Under the pieces are notes generated by a model, which was not told the origin of the DNA, searched no databases, and was given only the letters and a program-made list of their open reading frames with translations. Below are positions 7,430 to 15,878 of a stretch of 40,191 nt of DNA, in pieces (positions within the stretch are counted from its first letter, which is position 1; each line of letters starts with the position of its first letter). Source of the DNA: an uncultured Myxococcaceae bacterium (GTDB lineage Bacteria; Myxococcota_A; Polyangia; Polyangiales; Ga0077539). The position numbers were made by a program, and so were the translations under genes. The DNA lies in contig CAMFHP010000078.1 in NCBI GenBank assembly GCA_945952225.1, positions 1 to 40,191 on the forward strand, given 5' to 3'.

Positions 7430-8263
7430 CTACGGCCGCCTGGCCACGGCCGTGAGGTGGAGGTCTCCAAGGCCGCGCGCGAGGGCGCCTTCGAAGCACG
7501 CGGAGACCGCGGTGATCACCGCAGCGTCCGCTGCGCCATCGAGAAAGTAGCGCAGGTCCTTCGCGGCGAGGCGGAGCGGAAAGAGCGGCGTGTGGCGGTC
7601 GTCACGCATCGCGGCCATCGCAGCCACGGCGGCGGGACTCGCGACCGGTGTCGCCCCGAAGGCCGCGGCCGCAGCGCCGACGTCGACGCCCTGCGCGTAC
7701 AGGTACGCGAGCGCCTCCGCCGTCGCCGCCACCTGTGCGGTGAAGAGCGCGTTGATGGCGAGCTTCACCGCCGCGCCGCTGCCGACGGGGCCCACGGCGT
7801 GGACGGCCACCGTCAGCGGCGCGAGCGCCTCCGACACCCGCGCGAACACCCCGGGCTCGGCGCCCACGAGCGCATGAAGTCGTCCCTGTTCCACCTGGGG
7901 CAGCGAGCCGACGACGGGCGCCTCCGCGAAGGCCGCGCCGCGGGCCACGACGGCCGCCGCAAGGGCGCGGACGCGCGCCGGGGTGACGGTGCTGCACTCG
8001 ATCGCGAGCGCCCCGCGGTGAAGGCCCCCGAGGGCACCGTCCGCGTCGTCCTCCCACACGGCGCGCGAGGCGTCGTCGTCGGCGACGAAGCTCATCACCA
8101 CCGACGCATCGGAGGCCGCCTCCCGCGGCGTGGCAGCGACGCGCACGCCGTCGGGCGGGTCGAAGGACGAGCGGTTGGAGACGACCGTCGTCGCCCCCGA
8201 GGCTGCGAGGCGCGCAGCGGCGCGGCGACCCATGGCGCCCATTCCAAGCACGGCGACGGTCAT
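7430..8263 (-). CDS. NAD(P)-dependent beta-hydroxyacid dehydrogenase family protein
   Basis: The protein is 277 aa from ATG 8263. It opens with a Rossmann nucleotide-binding loop (VLGMGAMGRR, Gly at 7, 9 and 12), followed by SNRSS at the end of the second strand. The central segment EAPVVGS corresponds to the family's substrate-binding DAPVSGG motif. GSGAAVKLAINAL carries the Lys at the catalytic position of 3-hydroxyisobutyrate dehydrogenases. Length matches this family. The start lies 17 bases after the AhpD-like gene, so the two are probably co-transcribed and controlled by the divergent LysR regulator. The substrate is unknown; imine reductase-like activity is an alternative within the same fold. 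Confidence 0.85.
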   Translation of the reverse strand: MTVAVLGMGAMGRRAAARLAASGATTVVSNRSSFDPPDGVRVAATPREAASDASVVMSFVADDDASRAVWEDDADGALGGLHRGALAIECSTVTPARVRALAAAVVARGAAFAEAPVVGSLPQVEQGRLHALVGAEPGVFARVSEALAPLTVAVHAVGPVGSGAAVKLAINALFTAQVAATAEALAYLYAQGVDVGAAAAAFGATPVASPAAVAAMAAMRDDRHTPLFPLRLAAKDLRYFLDGAADAAVITAVSACFEGALARGLGDLHLTAVARRP

Positions 8264-8280
8264 CGTGGGCCTCGGTTCCG

Positions 8281-8841
8281 TCACGCGCGCGGACGCCAGC
8301 GGAGCGCGGGGTCGGACATGAACGACTCCTCGGGCACGTGCGCGAGGTGGTCGGTGTAGTTGCTGAGGGTCTTGAGCGCGATGACCACGAGCACCTCGAA
8401 CACCTGCGCGCGGGAGAAGCCGGCTGCGAGAAAGGCCTCGACCGCCGCGTCGCCGGCGAAGCCGCGGGCTTCGAGCACGGCGATCACGAAGCGTCGGAGC
8501 GCCTCGATCCGCGCATCGTCGACGGGGCGCTCGTCGCGCACGGCCTGGATCGCGCGCTCGTCGGCGCCTGCCTTGCGGGCGAGGAAGGTGTGTCCCGCGG
8601 CGCAGTAGGTGCAGCGGTGAAAGACGCTCACGGCGAGGAGCGCGAGCTGCGCCTCGGCGGGCGAGAAGCTCGTGCGGCCTGCGGCGGCGAAGAGGTACTC
8701 GTGCACCTCCAATGCGAGGGGGCTCTCCGCGAGCGTCGCCTGAAGGTTGGGGACGAAGCCCCACGACTTCTTCACCGCGGCGAGCGTGGTGCGAGAGGCC
8801 TCGGGGGCGGTGGCGAGGGTGTGGATGTCGAACGGGATCAT
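8281..8841 (-). CDS. Carboxymuconolactone decarboxylase/AhpD-like protein
   Basis: The protein is 186 aa from ATG 8841, with AGGAG about 10 bases upstream. The motif CTYCAAGH carries the two redox Cys and the downstream His of the AhpD-like active site. The preceding segment (LALLAVSVFHR) and the LSNYTDHLAHV C-terminal part also fit peroxidase-related CMD proteins. It likely acts in the cytoplasm as a thiol-dependent peroxidase or disulfide reductase. It is the first gene after the divergent LysR promoter region, with the dehydrogenase immediately downstream. Confidence 0.88.
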   Translation of the reverse strand: MIPFDIHTLATAPEASRTTLAAVKKSWGFVPNLQATLAESPLALEVHEYLFAAAGRTSFSPAEAQLALLAVSVFHRCTYCAAGHTFLARKAGADERAIQAVRDERPVDDARIEALRRFVIAVLEARGFAGDAAVEAFLAAGFSRAQVFEVLVVIALKTLSNYTDHLAHVPEESFMSDPALRWRPRA

Positions 8842-8957
8842 GGCGCGTGGCTCCTCTGTCTCCGCGGCGATGCGGCGGGGACGGCGCGAACCTATGGCCC
8901 TCCGAGGGTGGTGATAACGTGCCCGCGCGGGCTAACACCCATGCCGCCGGAGCATCC
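8842..8957. promoter_or_regulatory. Divergent promoter region of LysR and AhpD-like genes
   Basis: These 116 bases separate two divergent start codons. GCCCGCGCGGGC at 8921-8932 is a perfect palindrome flanked by GATAAC and CTAACA, and lies about 25 bases upstream of the LysR start. LysR proteins usually bind dyads with T-N11-A symmetry between divergent genes, so this is the candidate operator. No clear -35/-10 pair is visible. Confidence 0.4.
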
Positions 8958-9869
8958 ATGGAACGCCTCGACGCCATCGACGCCTACGTCCGCGTGGTCG
9001 ACACGGGATCCTTCACGGCCGCGGCGCGCGCGTTGCGGGTCACGCAGTCGGCGGTCTCCCGGGCCGTCGCCTCGCTCGAATCGTGGGTCGGTGTTTCGCT
9101 GCTGACGCGCACCACGCGTCGCGTGCAGCCCACCGAGGCCGGGCGCCGCTTCTACGAGCACGCGCGACGGGTGCTCTCGGGTGTCGACGAGGCCGCGCAG
9201 GCCGCGCGGGGCGAGGGCGCGCAGGTCGAGGGGCGCCTGCGCGTGTGCTCGCCGGTGAGCTTCACGCGCCTGCACCTCATTCCACGCCTCGGAGAGTTTC
9301 TGTCGCGACACCCGCGGCTCACGCTCGACCTCGTGCTCGACGACCGCCACGTCGACCTGGTCGCCGCGGGCGCCGAGCTGGCCGTGCGCGCGGGGCACCT
9401 CGCAGACTCGTCGCACGTCGCCCGACGCGTCGGCGCGTCACCGCGGCACCTCGTGGCGTCGCGCGCGTGGCTCGCGCAGCACGGCGAGCCTCGTCACCCG
9501 ACGGACGTCGCCTCGCTGCCCTCGGTGGGGTACGCGTGGTCGGCGGAGGGTGAGCTGTGGACCTTCCGCCGTGGCGACGAGGTGGTCGAGGTGCGCCCCG
9601 CTCCGCGCCTGCACGTGAGCGCTGCCGAGGGCGTGCGAGAGGCCGTGCTCGCGGGCGTCGGCCCCGCCGTGGCGTCGCGCTGGCTCTTCTCGCGCGAGCT
9701 CGCCGCGGGAGAGGTCGTCGCCCTCCTGCCGGGCTGGGTGCTCCCGCCCGTCGACCTGTGGTGCGTCTTTCCCGCGGGCGGCACGCCGACGGCGCGAGCG
9801 CGGGCCTTCGTCGCCTTCGTCGAAGAGGTGATGGCCGCCCTCTCCGCCGAGGCCCCCGCCGCACGGTGA
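8958..9869 (+). CDS. LysR-family transcriptional regulator
   Basis: The protein is 303 aa from ATG 8958, a typical LysR length. Residues 1-60 form the winged helix-turn-helix (AFxxVxxxGSFTAAA pattern, then VTQSAVSRAVASLE and TEAGRRFYEHAR). The rest is a periplasmic-binding-protein-like effector domain, including LRVCSPVSFTRLHLIPRLGEF and a C-terminal VPSRW-like VASRW segment. It is transcribed away from the AhpD-like/dehydrogenase pair, the standard arrangement for a LysR activator and its targets. The effector cannot be read from sequence. Confidence 0.92.
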   Translation: MERLDAIDAYVRVVDTGSFTAAARALRVTQSAVSRAVASLESWVGVSLLTRTTRRVQPTEAGRRFYEHARRVLSGVDEAAQAARGEGAQVEGRLRVCSPVSFTRLHLIPRLGEFLSRHPRLTLDLVLDDRHVDLVAAGAELAVRAGHLADSSHVARRVGASPRHLVASRAWLAQHGEPRHPTDVASLPSVGYAWSAEGELWTFRRGDEVVEVRPAPRLHVSAAEGVREAVLAGVGPAVASRWLFSRELAAGEVVALLPGWVLPPVDLWCVFPAGGTPTARARAFVAFVEEVMAALSAEAPAAR

Positions 9870-9913
9870 ACGCGCCACCACGATGGGCGCCTGCGCGCAC
9901 GGCGGTGCCCGCC

Positions 9914-10546
9914 TCACGTCCGCGCGTCGAGGTCGAAGCGCTGCGTGAACACCGTGGCGAACGAGAACGCCGCGGTCTGCCAGAACCACACGCTCGTGAC
10001 CGCGAAGCCCACGCCGAAGGCCGCGAGGCCCACGAACGACAGCGCCATCGCGGGCAGCACGATGGACCACGCGCGCCAGTAGGCCCCTCCCCCTTCGATC
10101 ACCCGTCGCAGCGCGCGCCGCGGGTCGAAGATCTCGCGCGGGTCGTACGCGCGGCAGTAGTGCGACATGAACCCCGGAATCGCCACGACGGCGAGCATCC
10201 ACAGCACCACCCCGAGCGCGGTGAGCCACGGAAGGTGCGCATACACGCCGAGCGCCGCGAGCGAGACCCCGGGGGCGCCGTAGTACACCATGCCGCCGAA
10301 GGTCAGGAGCCCGTGGCGCAGCAGCTCTCCGGGGTCGTGCCACGCGGGCCACGGGGTCTCGCCGCGCTGAAGGCGATGCACCACACGAACGCGGTGTCCC
10401 ATGTTGAGGAGCCACCCCACGACGGGCACGAAGAGCCACAGCGCGCCCACGAGCACGTCGCGCCGCGAGTCCCGCGACTGCAACGGAAAGCGGAAGCTGT
10501 TGGCGAGCGTGAGGGGATGGCGCAGGTCGATGGTGTCGTCGCCCAT
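9914..10546 (-). CDS. DUF4013-like membrane protein
   Basis: The protein is 210 aa from ATG 10546. It shows several membrane segments (VGALWLFVPVVGWLLNMG, LLTFGGMVYYGAPG, TALGVVLWMLAVVAIPGF, ALSFVGLAAFGVGFAVT), with a polar loop YCRAYDPREIFDPRRALRRV between them. The early FPLQSRDSRRDVLVGALW and GHRVRVVHRLQRGE segments resemble DUF4013 family membrane proteins. The gene follows the phosphoesterase by 14 bases and is the last gene of the operon. Function is unknown; a membrane partner of the phosphoesterase is plausible. Confidence 0.65.
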   Translation of the reverse strand: MGDDTIDLRHPLTLANSFRFPLQSRDSRRDVLVGALWLFVPVVGWLLNMGHRVRVVHRLQRGETPWPAWHDPGELLRHGLLTFGGMVYYGAPGVSLAALGVYAHLPWLTALGVVLWMLAVVAIPGFMSHYCRAYDPREIFDPRRALRRVIEGGGAYWRAWSIVLPAMALSFVGLAAFGVGFAVTSVWFWQTAAFSFATVFTQRFDLDART

Positions 10547-10560
10547 GGCGCGACGGTATC

Positions 10561-12243
10561 TCAGCCCGCGGAGGCCTTCACCGCGGGCGCTGCGACGAAC
10601 ACGCGGTCGATCACGCGGGGCTGCGCGGCGGGCGACGGATCGGCGGGCAGCGGCCACGGCGCGGAGGTCCACTGCGAGGGCATCGCGTCGAGGCCGAAGG
10701 CCCAGAGCGTCAGGCCCGTGCGGTCGATGCGCAGACGGACGAAGTTCTTCCACCCCTCTTCGCGCAGCGACGAGAAGGCTTCGTTTCCGTGGCGATGAAA
10801 CACCCGCACGCTGACGTAGAGGTACGCGCCCATGATGGCCGCGCCGAGCACGTAGCCCAGCGCCGCGCTCGACCCCGCGAGCACGAGCCTCCGCAGGATC
10901 GTGTTGTGGATCTCCGCCGCGCGGCACACCCAGAGCCCCGCCGCCGTCGCGCCGAGCGCGCCGAGGAGGTGCAGCGTGCCGTGCACGAGCCCGCCGCCCA
11001 CGCGGTACGACATGCGGTTCGAGTCGGTGAAGTACACCACCGAGACCAGCAGCATCGCGACCAGCGCGATGGAGCTCGGGTTCTCCGACGCGCGACGCAA
11101 TCCCTCGCCCACGCTGTGCGCGATGCCCAGGTCGAAGTCTTCGAGCTTCGGCTGCGGAAGGAGCCACGAGAGCAGGGTGTAGACCGCCGCCGTGGCCAAT
11201 CCGAACTTCGGGTTGCGCAGCGGAAAGGTGAGGTTCCGCGCGGCCATGGAGAGCGACACCTCGCGCGACGGATACTCGCGGTGCACGAGGAACCTCCGCG
11301 TCTCGCCGCTCCGTCCGCGCACGAGGCGATCGACGGAGGGCGTGTGCGTCGGATGGAGGAACGCTCCCCCTCCCCCCGCGGTCACGTACTGCGCGCCGGG
11401 CGTGGCCTCGGCGTCGCTGCGCTCCATGCGTCGGTAGTGGTGCAGGTCGCCCGCGAGCCACAGCGCGATGCGCGCGCGCTTCGTCTGCGTGATGAAGCGC
11501 ACGAGGGCCTCCATCTGCGGGCCGTGGTCTTTGCGGTACTGCTGACGAAACACCCACGTGGGCTCGGCGATGCACACGATGACGTGGTCGCCCTCGGCGA
11601 GCTCCTTGAGCGCCGCTTCGAACCACCGTCGCTGCGGCACGTCGAGGTCGCACTGAAGCTGGATGTCCACCGCCACGAGCCAGTGCCGATGGGGCAGGCG
11701 CACGCAGTGGTAGCTCCGTCGCTGAAAGGTCTGCCAGAGCCCGTGCGCGTCGCCCTGCGTGAAGGTGTTCACGAAGCCCGTGAGCCCGTCGTACCAGTCG
11801 TGGTTGCCGGGGATCGCGAGCAGCAGCGGAGCCTTGGCGGGACGCTCCGTCGACACGGCCTTCATGGGCCCCAGGAGTCGCTCGGCGTAGGCCGTCACCG
11901 AGCCCGCGGGGTACACCTGGTCGCCGCCCATCACCAGCAGGTCGCCGCGCGCGGTCGCTTCGGAAGAACCCCCGGGGTCCGTCGCCGTGATCGACGGTTG
12001 CGCGAGCGCGTGGAGCACCGCGGTGGTGGGCCTCCACCCGTCGCCCGTGTCGGCCACGTAGTCGATCCAGAGGGCGTCGCGGTCGGCGAGGGAGACGGCC
12101 TCCTGCGGCTCGCCCACGGCCATGATGAGACGAAAGTCCGCGCGCGCCGCGAACACCTCGGTGAGCACGGTCTGGAGCCCCGTGCGAAGGAGCTGCATCG
12201 GGTCGTACCAGCCCACCATGTCGAGGCGCGGATCGTCGCTCAT
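10561..12243 (-). CDS. Metallophosphoesterase with C-terminal membrane domain
   Basis: I use ATG 12243, giving 560 aa; a GTG two codons upstream is possible. The calcineurin-like metal-binding motifs are in order: DTGDGW (about residues 65-70), GGDQ (D108), GNHDWYDG (N147-D149) and GDLHHY (H268/H269). After about residue 350 there are at least four hydrophobic segments, including IALVAMLLVSVVYFTD and LHLLGALGATAAGLWVC. The catalytic domain is therefore tethered to the membrane by a C-terminal helical bundle. No N-terminal signal is seen, so the enzyme domain probably faces the cytoplasm. The substrate is unknown. Confidence 0.85.
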   Translation of the reverse strand: MSDDPRLDMVGWYDPMQLLRTGLQTVLTEVFAARADFRLIMAVGEPQEAVSLADRDALWIDYVADTGDGWRPTTAVLHALAQPSITATDPGGSSEATARGDLLVMGGDQVYPAGSVTAYAERLLGPMKAVSTERPAKAPLLLAIPGNHDWYDGLTGFVNTFTQGDAHGLWQTFQRRSYHCVRLPHRHWLVAVDIQLQCDLDVPQRRWFEAALKELAEGDHVIVCIAEPTWVFRQQYRKDHGPQMEALVRFITQTKRARIALWLAGDLHHYRRMERSDAEATPGAQYVTAGGGGAFLHPTHTPSVDRLVRGRSGETRRFLVHREYPSREVSLSMAARNLTFPLRNPKFGLATAAVYTLLSWLLPQPKLEDFDLGIAHSVGEGLRRASENPSSIALVAMLLVSVVYFTDSNRMSYRVGGGLVHGTLHLLGALGATAAGLWVCRAAEIHNTILRRLVLAGSSAALGYVLGAAIMGAYLYVSVRVFHRHGNEAFSSLREEGWKNFVRLRIDRTGLTLWAFGLDAMPSQWTSAPWPLPADPSPAAQPRVIDRVFVAAPAVKASAG

Positions 12244-12297
12244 GGGCACGAGACTACCGACGAACCCCCGCGCCGCGGAGCACCGTTCGGGGGCGTG

Positions 12298-13491
12298 TCA
12301 GCGCGCCGCCGACGTCGAGGCGATGCGACGGGCGTCGACCTCGCAGCGATCCACATGGCGCGGCGCGAAGCCGAGGGTGAACACCGCGGCCACGAGGTCG
12401 AGGGCGTGTGTGCGGTCGTGCGTGCCGTGCCAGGTCATCGGGCCCGCGAGGGGATCGTGGGGGTCTGTCGAAGCGCCGCGGCAGGTGCCGTCCCCGCCGC
12501 GCATCGCCACCGCGCAGCGAGCGCCCTCCCCCGGGGTGAGCGCGGGGGTGAGCGTTCCGTCGTCGGCGCGCGTCCAGACGGCGCCGCGGCCCTCGACGAG
12601 CGGGATCGTCTGCGCCCACCGTCCACGCTCGTCTTCGACGCGCAGCGGAACCACACGGAGCCCCTCGCGCACCGTCGCGTCCATCACGCGCCAGACCTCG
12701 TCGCCCGCGGTGTCGGTGCGGGTTCCGTTCGCGAGGAGACAGCGCGTGCGCACGGCGAAGCGCCACACGTTGCCCGCCGCGAGCGGGAGCGCGTCGGTGC
12801 CCCGGGGCTCTACGGTCTCGAAGGTCACGCGGGTCTCGAAGCGCGCCCAGTCCCCATCGCCGCGCACGGTCTCGGTGACGCGCACGGGCGTCGACGCGGT
12901 GGGCACGTCGAGCGCGCGCGGAGCCCAGCGCCAGCGGTGGGCGTCGACCCGGTACGCGCTGCCATCGCGGTGCGAGAGCCCCAGGGTCACCCGACGCCCG
13001 AAGCCCACGTGCGCGAAGGGCGCGCCCACCACCGTCACCCGCGGGAGGTCGAGCATCCCGACGAGCGCGCGCTGGTGCATCCACGGCAGCGCCCCGAGGA
13101 GGGAGAGGGCCGCGAGCGCCACGCTCCCACGGGTGCGACGGGCGAGCGAGGCCAGCGCCACGAGGGCCGCGACGAGGGACGCGGAGAGCGCCAACACGTC
13201 GGCCGCGAGGGGCACGGCGAAGACGCGGGCCGCGCGGAGGGCTGCGGAGGGCGCTGCGAGGCGCCAGGGGGCCCCGTGCGTGGCCGCGGCGTGGTCGAAG
13301 AGGGTAACGGCCCCCAGGAGCCATGCGAGGGCCAGCAGGGCCCCACGGCGGCGCGGCGAGGCGCCGGGCCAGGTGCGACGGAGCGCGAGGGCGCAGACCG
13401 TGAGGGTCGCGGCGGCGAGCGCGAGGGCTGCGAACGTGGGCCAGAGGGGGGTGCGCCAGAGCGTTCCGTCGACGGAGCGGGTGAGGTCCAC
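12298..13491 (-). CDS. Membrane protein with extracytoplasmic domain, unknown function
   Basis: The protein is 397 aa from GTG 13491. The N-terminal ~150 residues hold about four membrane helices (LWPTFAALALAAATLTVC, GALLALAWLLGAVTLFDH, LALSASLVAALVALASLA, VALAALSLLGALPWM). The remaining ~240 residues are soluble, beta-rich and contain paired Cys (RTRCLL, GARCAV, GTCRG, DRCEV), which suggests a disulfide-bonded domain outside the cytoplasm. I do not recognise the family. It sits 15 bases after the poly-Gly lipoprotein gene and upstream of the phosphoesterase, in the same likely operon. Confidence 0.65.
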   Translation of the reverse strand: MDLTRSVDGTLWRTPLWPTFAALALAAATLTVCALALRRTWPGASPRRRGALLALAWLLGAVTLFDHAAATHGAPWRLAAPSAALRAARVFAVPLAADVLALSASLVAALVALASLARRTRGSVALAALSLLGALPWMHQRALVGMLDLPRVTVVGAPFAHVGFGRRVTLGLSHRDGSAYRVDAHRWRWAPRALDVPTASTPVRVTETVRGDGDWARFETRVTFETVEPRGTDALPLAAGNVWRFAVRTRCLLANGTRTDTAGDEVWRVMDATVREGLRVVPLRVEDERGRWAQTIPLVEGRGAVWTRADDGTLTPALTPGEGARCAVAMRGGDGTCRGASTDPHDPLAGPMTWHGTHDRTHALDLVAAVFTLGFAPRHVDRCEVDARRIASTSAAR

Positions 13492-13506
13492 GAGAGGGTG
13501 GCGGGG

Positions 13507-14292
13507 TCAGCGCGTGCGGCCGTCGAAGGCGAGCTCGCTGAGTCGGAGGTAGAGCGCGGTCTGCCAGTCGCCGGGCGAGAGCGCGTTGGTGCCGCCGGAC
13601 ACACCGAGCGAGGTCCATGGCGTGAGGCGCGCCTCGACGGCGAGGCGGGGTTCCACACGGAGCGACGCATCGACGGCGCTCGCCGAGCCCGTGCACGCGC
13701 CGCGCACGCTCTCGAAGGAGACGCTCGTGAGCGATCCCCCGGCGAGCACCTCGGCGCGCACGCCCACGGGGCCCGCGGAGAGCTGGTATCCGAGCACCGC
13801 GCCGAGCCCGAGGCGCAGCGCCGAACGCGGCGTGGCCGTGAGGTCGGCGGTGCGGAGCGAGGTTCCCTGCACCGAGGCCATCGCCACGTCGAGCTGGCCC
13901 AGAAGGTAGAAGCCCGCAGGGAGCGCCGTGCCCGCGCGGAGCATGAACCCGAACGCAGGCGTGGCGACGGCGAGCGCGCCGCGCGTGACCGCGAAGGGGT
14001 GGTTCGTGTCGTCGTGCTGGGCCTCCCCGGTGCCCGCAAAGCGCGCGAGGTCGATGGCTCCCACCGTGAGTCCCACGTCGCCGAGGAGGGGCGACGCGTG
14101 GGCGACGTTCCACCGCTGGCCGAAGCGGGTGCAGCGCTGGCGTCCGACGACCTCGGAGGTCTCGACGCACGTGGGCGCACCACCACCTCCGCCACCTCCG
14201 CCACCCCCACCGCCGCCTCCGCCACACGCGAGGAGCCCCCGGGGGAGGCACAGGGTTGCGAGGAGCGCGGCGACGAGGGCGTGCGTTCTCAT
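13507..14292 (-). CDS. Lipoprotein with poly-glycine linker
   Basis: The protein is 261 aa from ATG 14292, which overlaps the stop of the upstream gene by 4 bases. The signal peptide ends LLAC (Cys at about residue 23) and is followed directly by about fifteen Gly residues encoded by mixed GGN codons. The rest (HASPLLGDVGLTVGA, GLGAVLGYQLSAGPVGVRAEVLAG, LAVEARLTPWTSLGVSGG) shows alternating beta strands like a small outer-membrane barrel. The final GDWQTALYLRLSELAF fits a closing strand. The Gly run may be a flexible spacer between the lipid anchor and the folded domain. No enzyme motif is seen. Confidence 0.75.
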   Translation of the reverse strand: MRTHALVAALLATLCLPRGLLACGGGGGGGGGGGGGGGAPTCVETSEVVGRQRCTRFGQRWNVAHASPLLGDVGLTVGAIDLARFAGTGEAQHDDTNHPFAVTRGALAVATPAFGFMLRAGTALPAGFYLLGQLDVAMASVQGTSLRTADLTATPRSALRLGLGAVLGYQLSAGPVGVRAEVLAGGSLTSVSFESVRGACTGSASAVDASLRVEPRLAVEARLTPWTSLGVSGGTNALSPGDWQTALYLRLSELAFDGRTR

Positions 14293-14771
14293 GGCGGGGA
14301 GCCTCCAGCGGTCGATGCGACGGGCCGTGCGGCGAGGCAGCGAAGGGTCGCGGCGTCGGCCCCGGGAACCACGCCCTCGAAGGCCACACACACCTCCGCG
14401 GGCGCGTCGGAGGAGTCGGTGACCGGCGCGAACTCCAGCGTCTCGGCGCCGTCGCGGTGCGCGTCGAGCACGGCGGGCTCTACCTCGCGGCGCGGGTCGA
14501 CGAGCGCGAGGGGCGCACGGTGCGAGGGCCACACGCCGGTGACGGCGAGGCGCGTGAGGTCGAGGGTCACGGGGCGCGCGCAGCGGTTGCCGAAGTCCAC
14601 GCGCAGGGCGACGTGCGAGGCGGGCAGCGCGGGGTCGGCGTGGGGCGTGACGGCGAGGTCGAGGCAGTCGGCGCGGACCGACGCAGGCGCGCGCAGCAGG
14701 GCGCCGGGCTCGTACGCCGAGACGCACGCAGCGGAGACGGTCGCGACGAGGGCGGCGCGGAGGGCTCCCAC
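14289..14771 (-). CDS. Small secreted lipoprotein, unknown function
   Basis: The protein is 160 aa from GTG 14771. The short signal peptide ends VSAAC (Cys at about residue 16). The mature part reads as a beta-sandwich (LDLAVTPHADP, HVALRVDFGNRCARPVTLDL, AETLEFAPVTDS, EVCVAFEG) with four Cys that could form two disulfides. It is the first gene of the operon running down to 9914, and its stop overlaps the next start (ATGA at 14292-14289), so translation is coupled. The palindrome at 14823-14842 lies about 50 bases upstream. Confidence 0.7.
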   Translation of the reverse strand: MGALRAALVATVSAACVSAYEPGALLRAPASVRADCLDLAVTPHADPALPASHVALRVDFGNRCARPVTLDLTRLAVTGVWPSHRAPLALVDPRREVEPAVLDAHRDGAETLEFAPVTDSSDAPAEVCVAFEGVVPGADAATLRCLAARPVASTAGGSPP

Positions 14772-14822
14772 AGGTGCGGGCGACTGTGGTGCAGCGGGGC
14801 GCGGATGGGAAGGGCGCAGCGG

Positions 14823-14842
14823 TTGTCCGACCGGTCGGACAA
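14823..14842. promoter_or_regulatory. Perfect 20-bp palindromic operator candidate
   Basis: TTGTCCGACCGGTCGGACAA is a perfect inverted repeat with no spacer. It lies 51 bases upstream of the first start codon of the minus-strand operon (14771), where an operator overlapping the promoter would be expected. Perfect dyads of this size are typical of TetR- or MarR-type dimer sites. No regulator gene is adjacent. Confidence 0.6.
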
Positions 14843-14904
14843 ATCACGTTTCTCGGGCAAACAAGCTCGATTTCGTCAGGGCACCCCCCACCCAGGTCAG
14901 GCGT

Positions 14905-15816
14905 TCAGTGGGGCGCCGCGGGGAGCGGTTCGACGCGCGCCAGCGTGAGGGTCGGACCGCCGTAGACGAAGCGCACGCCGCGGCAGTCGAGGAGGGTCGC
15001 GCCGCGGTTGTCGGTGCGACGGCACGCGCCCCCGTAGCGCCGCTGCACCTCGGGGATCGCGAGCGCGGCGGTGATGGGCCCGGCGCCGGTGTCGCAGAGC
15101 GCGGTGGTGGCCGTGACCTCGCGGGCGGTGAATCCCTCGCGGTCGACGTAGTCGGCGCACACGACCGCGGGGGCCGTGGCGCCGGTGCGCGCTTCGAGGC
15201 GCGCGGTGGGAACGCTCCCGTGCTGGAGCGCGAGGCCCGAGGCGCACTGCGCCACGTTGCCGCCTTCGCGCACGTCGACGGGGCCGCAGTCGCCGAGCGC
15301 GTGGGCGACGGCCGTGAGGTCGGTGGAGCCCGCGGTCGAGAAGCCCGCGGGCACGGTGGGGGCCGTGACGGCAGTGGCGCGGAGGGTCGCGGTGCCGAGC
15401 AGCGACGAGAGGCGCACGGCGCGGGCGGTGGCGCGGCCCGTGGCGTCGAGGGTGAGTTCGAGGAGCGCGGGGCGCGTTCCCGGGGTGCGCGTCGAGGGCG
15501 GTGCGCCGAGGTTGGCGGGCACGGCGCCGAAGTGGGCGCGCTCGTAGAGGGTGATGGTGCGTGCGGCGCGCACGGCGTCGGCGACGAAGACCATGTCGGC
15601 CCCGGGGGCGCGGAGGGTGATCACCGCGCGGTCGGTGCCGAGCGCGAGGGAGACCGCGGGGTTGCGCGGGCTCGCGGGGGCGATCTCGTAGCGGGCGTTC
15701 CAGTCGGGGCGCGCGGGGCGCGTGGGCGGCGGCGCGGTGGGCACGGAGGGCTGCGCGTGCGCGGCGAGCGACGAGAGCAGCAGGGCGACGGAGAGGGCGG
15801 CGGTGTGCGGGCGCAT
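14905..15816 (-). CDS. Exported protein of unknown function
   Basis: The protein is 303 aa from ATG 15816. A clear Sec signal peptide ends AAHA-Q, followed by a Pro/Thr-rich linker (SVPTAPPPTRPARP). The mature protein is beta-rich and contains about seven Cys in short contexts such as GDCGPVDV, NVAQCASG and GACRRTD, suggesting disulfides. No catalytic motif is recognised. It ends 62 bases before the preceding gene's end, both on the minus strand, so the two may be co-transcribed. It is separated from the next operon by the palindrome region. Confidence 0.7.
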   Translation of the reverse strand: MRPHTAALSVALLLSSLAAHAQPSVPTAPPPTRPARPDWNARYEIAPASPRNPAVSLALGTDRAVITLRAPGADMVFVADAVRAARTITLYERAHFGAVPANLGAPPSTRTPGTRPALLELTLDATGRATARAVRLSSLLGTATLRATAVTAPTVPAGFSTAGSTDLTAVAHALGDCGPVDVREGGNVAQCASGLALQHGSVPTARLEARTGATAPAVVCADYVDREGFTAREVTATTALCDTGAGPITAALAIPEVQRRYGGACRRTDNRGATLLDCRGVRFVYGGPTLTLARVEPLPAAPH

Positions 15817-15878
15817 CGTGGGAGAAGGTACCCGGAGACGTGCGCGCGCCTTGGCGCAAAGGGCCCTGGCGAGAGCGC

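Noticed and set aside
6368-7470. Several long frames through the minisatellite that look like repeat proteins
   Set aside because: The repeat period of 25 bases shifts the codon phase at each unit, and the frames exist only because the unit lacks stop codons.
8281-8977. Fusion of the dehydrogenase with an upstream domain (515-codon frame from 8977)
   Set aside because: The upstream part is an out-of-frame reading of the AhpD-like gene. The dehydrogenase has its own ATG at 8263 with a normal Rossmann start.
9914-12037. 707-codon minus-strand frame joining the DUF4013-like gene to upstream sequence
   Set aside because: Upstream of ATG 10546 the frame is a shifted reading of the phosphoesterase gene.
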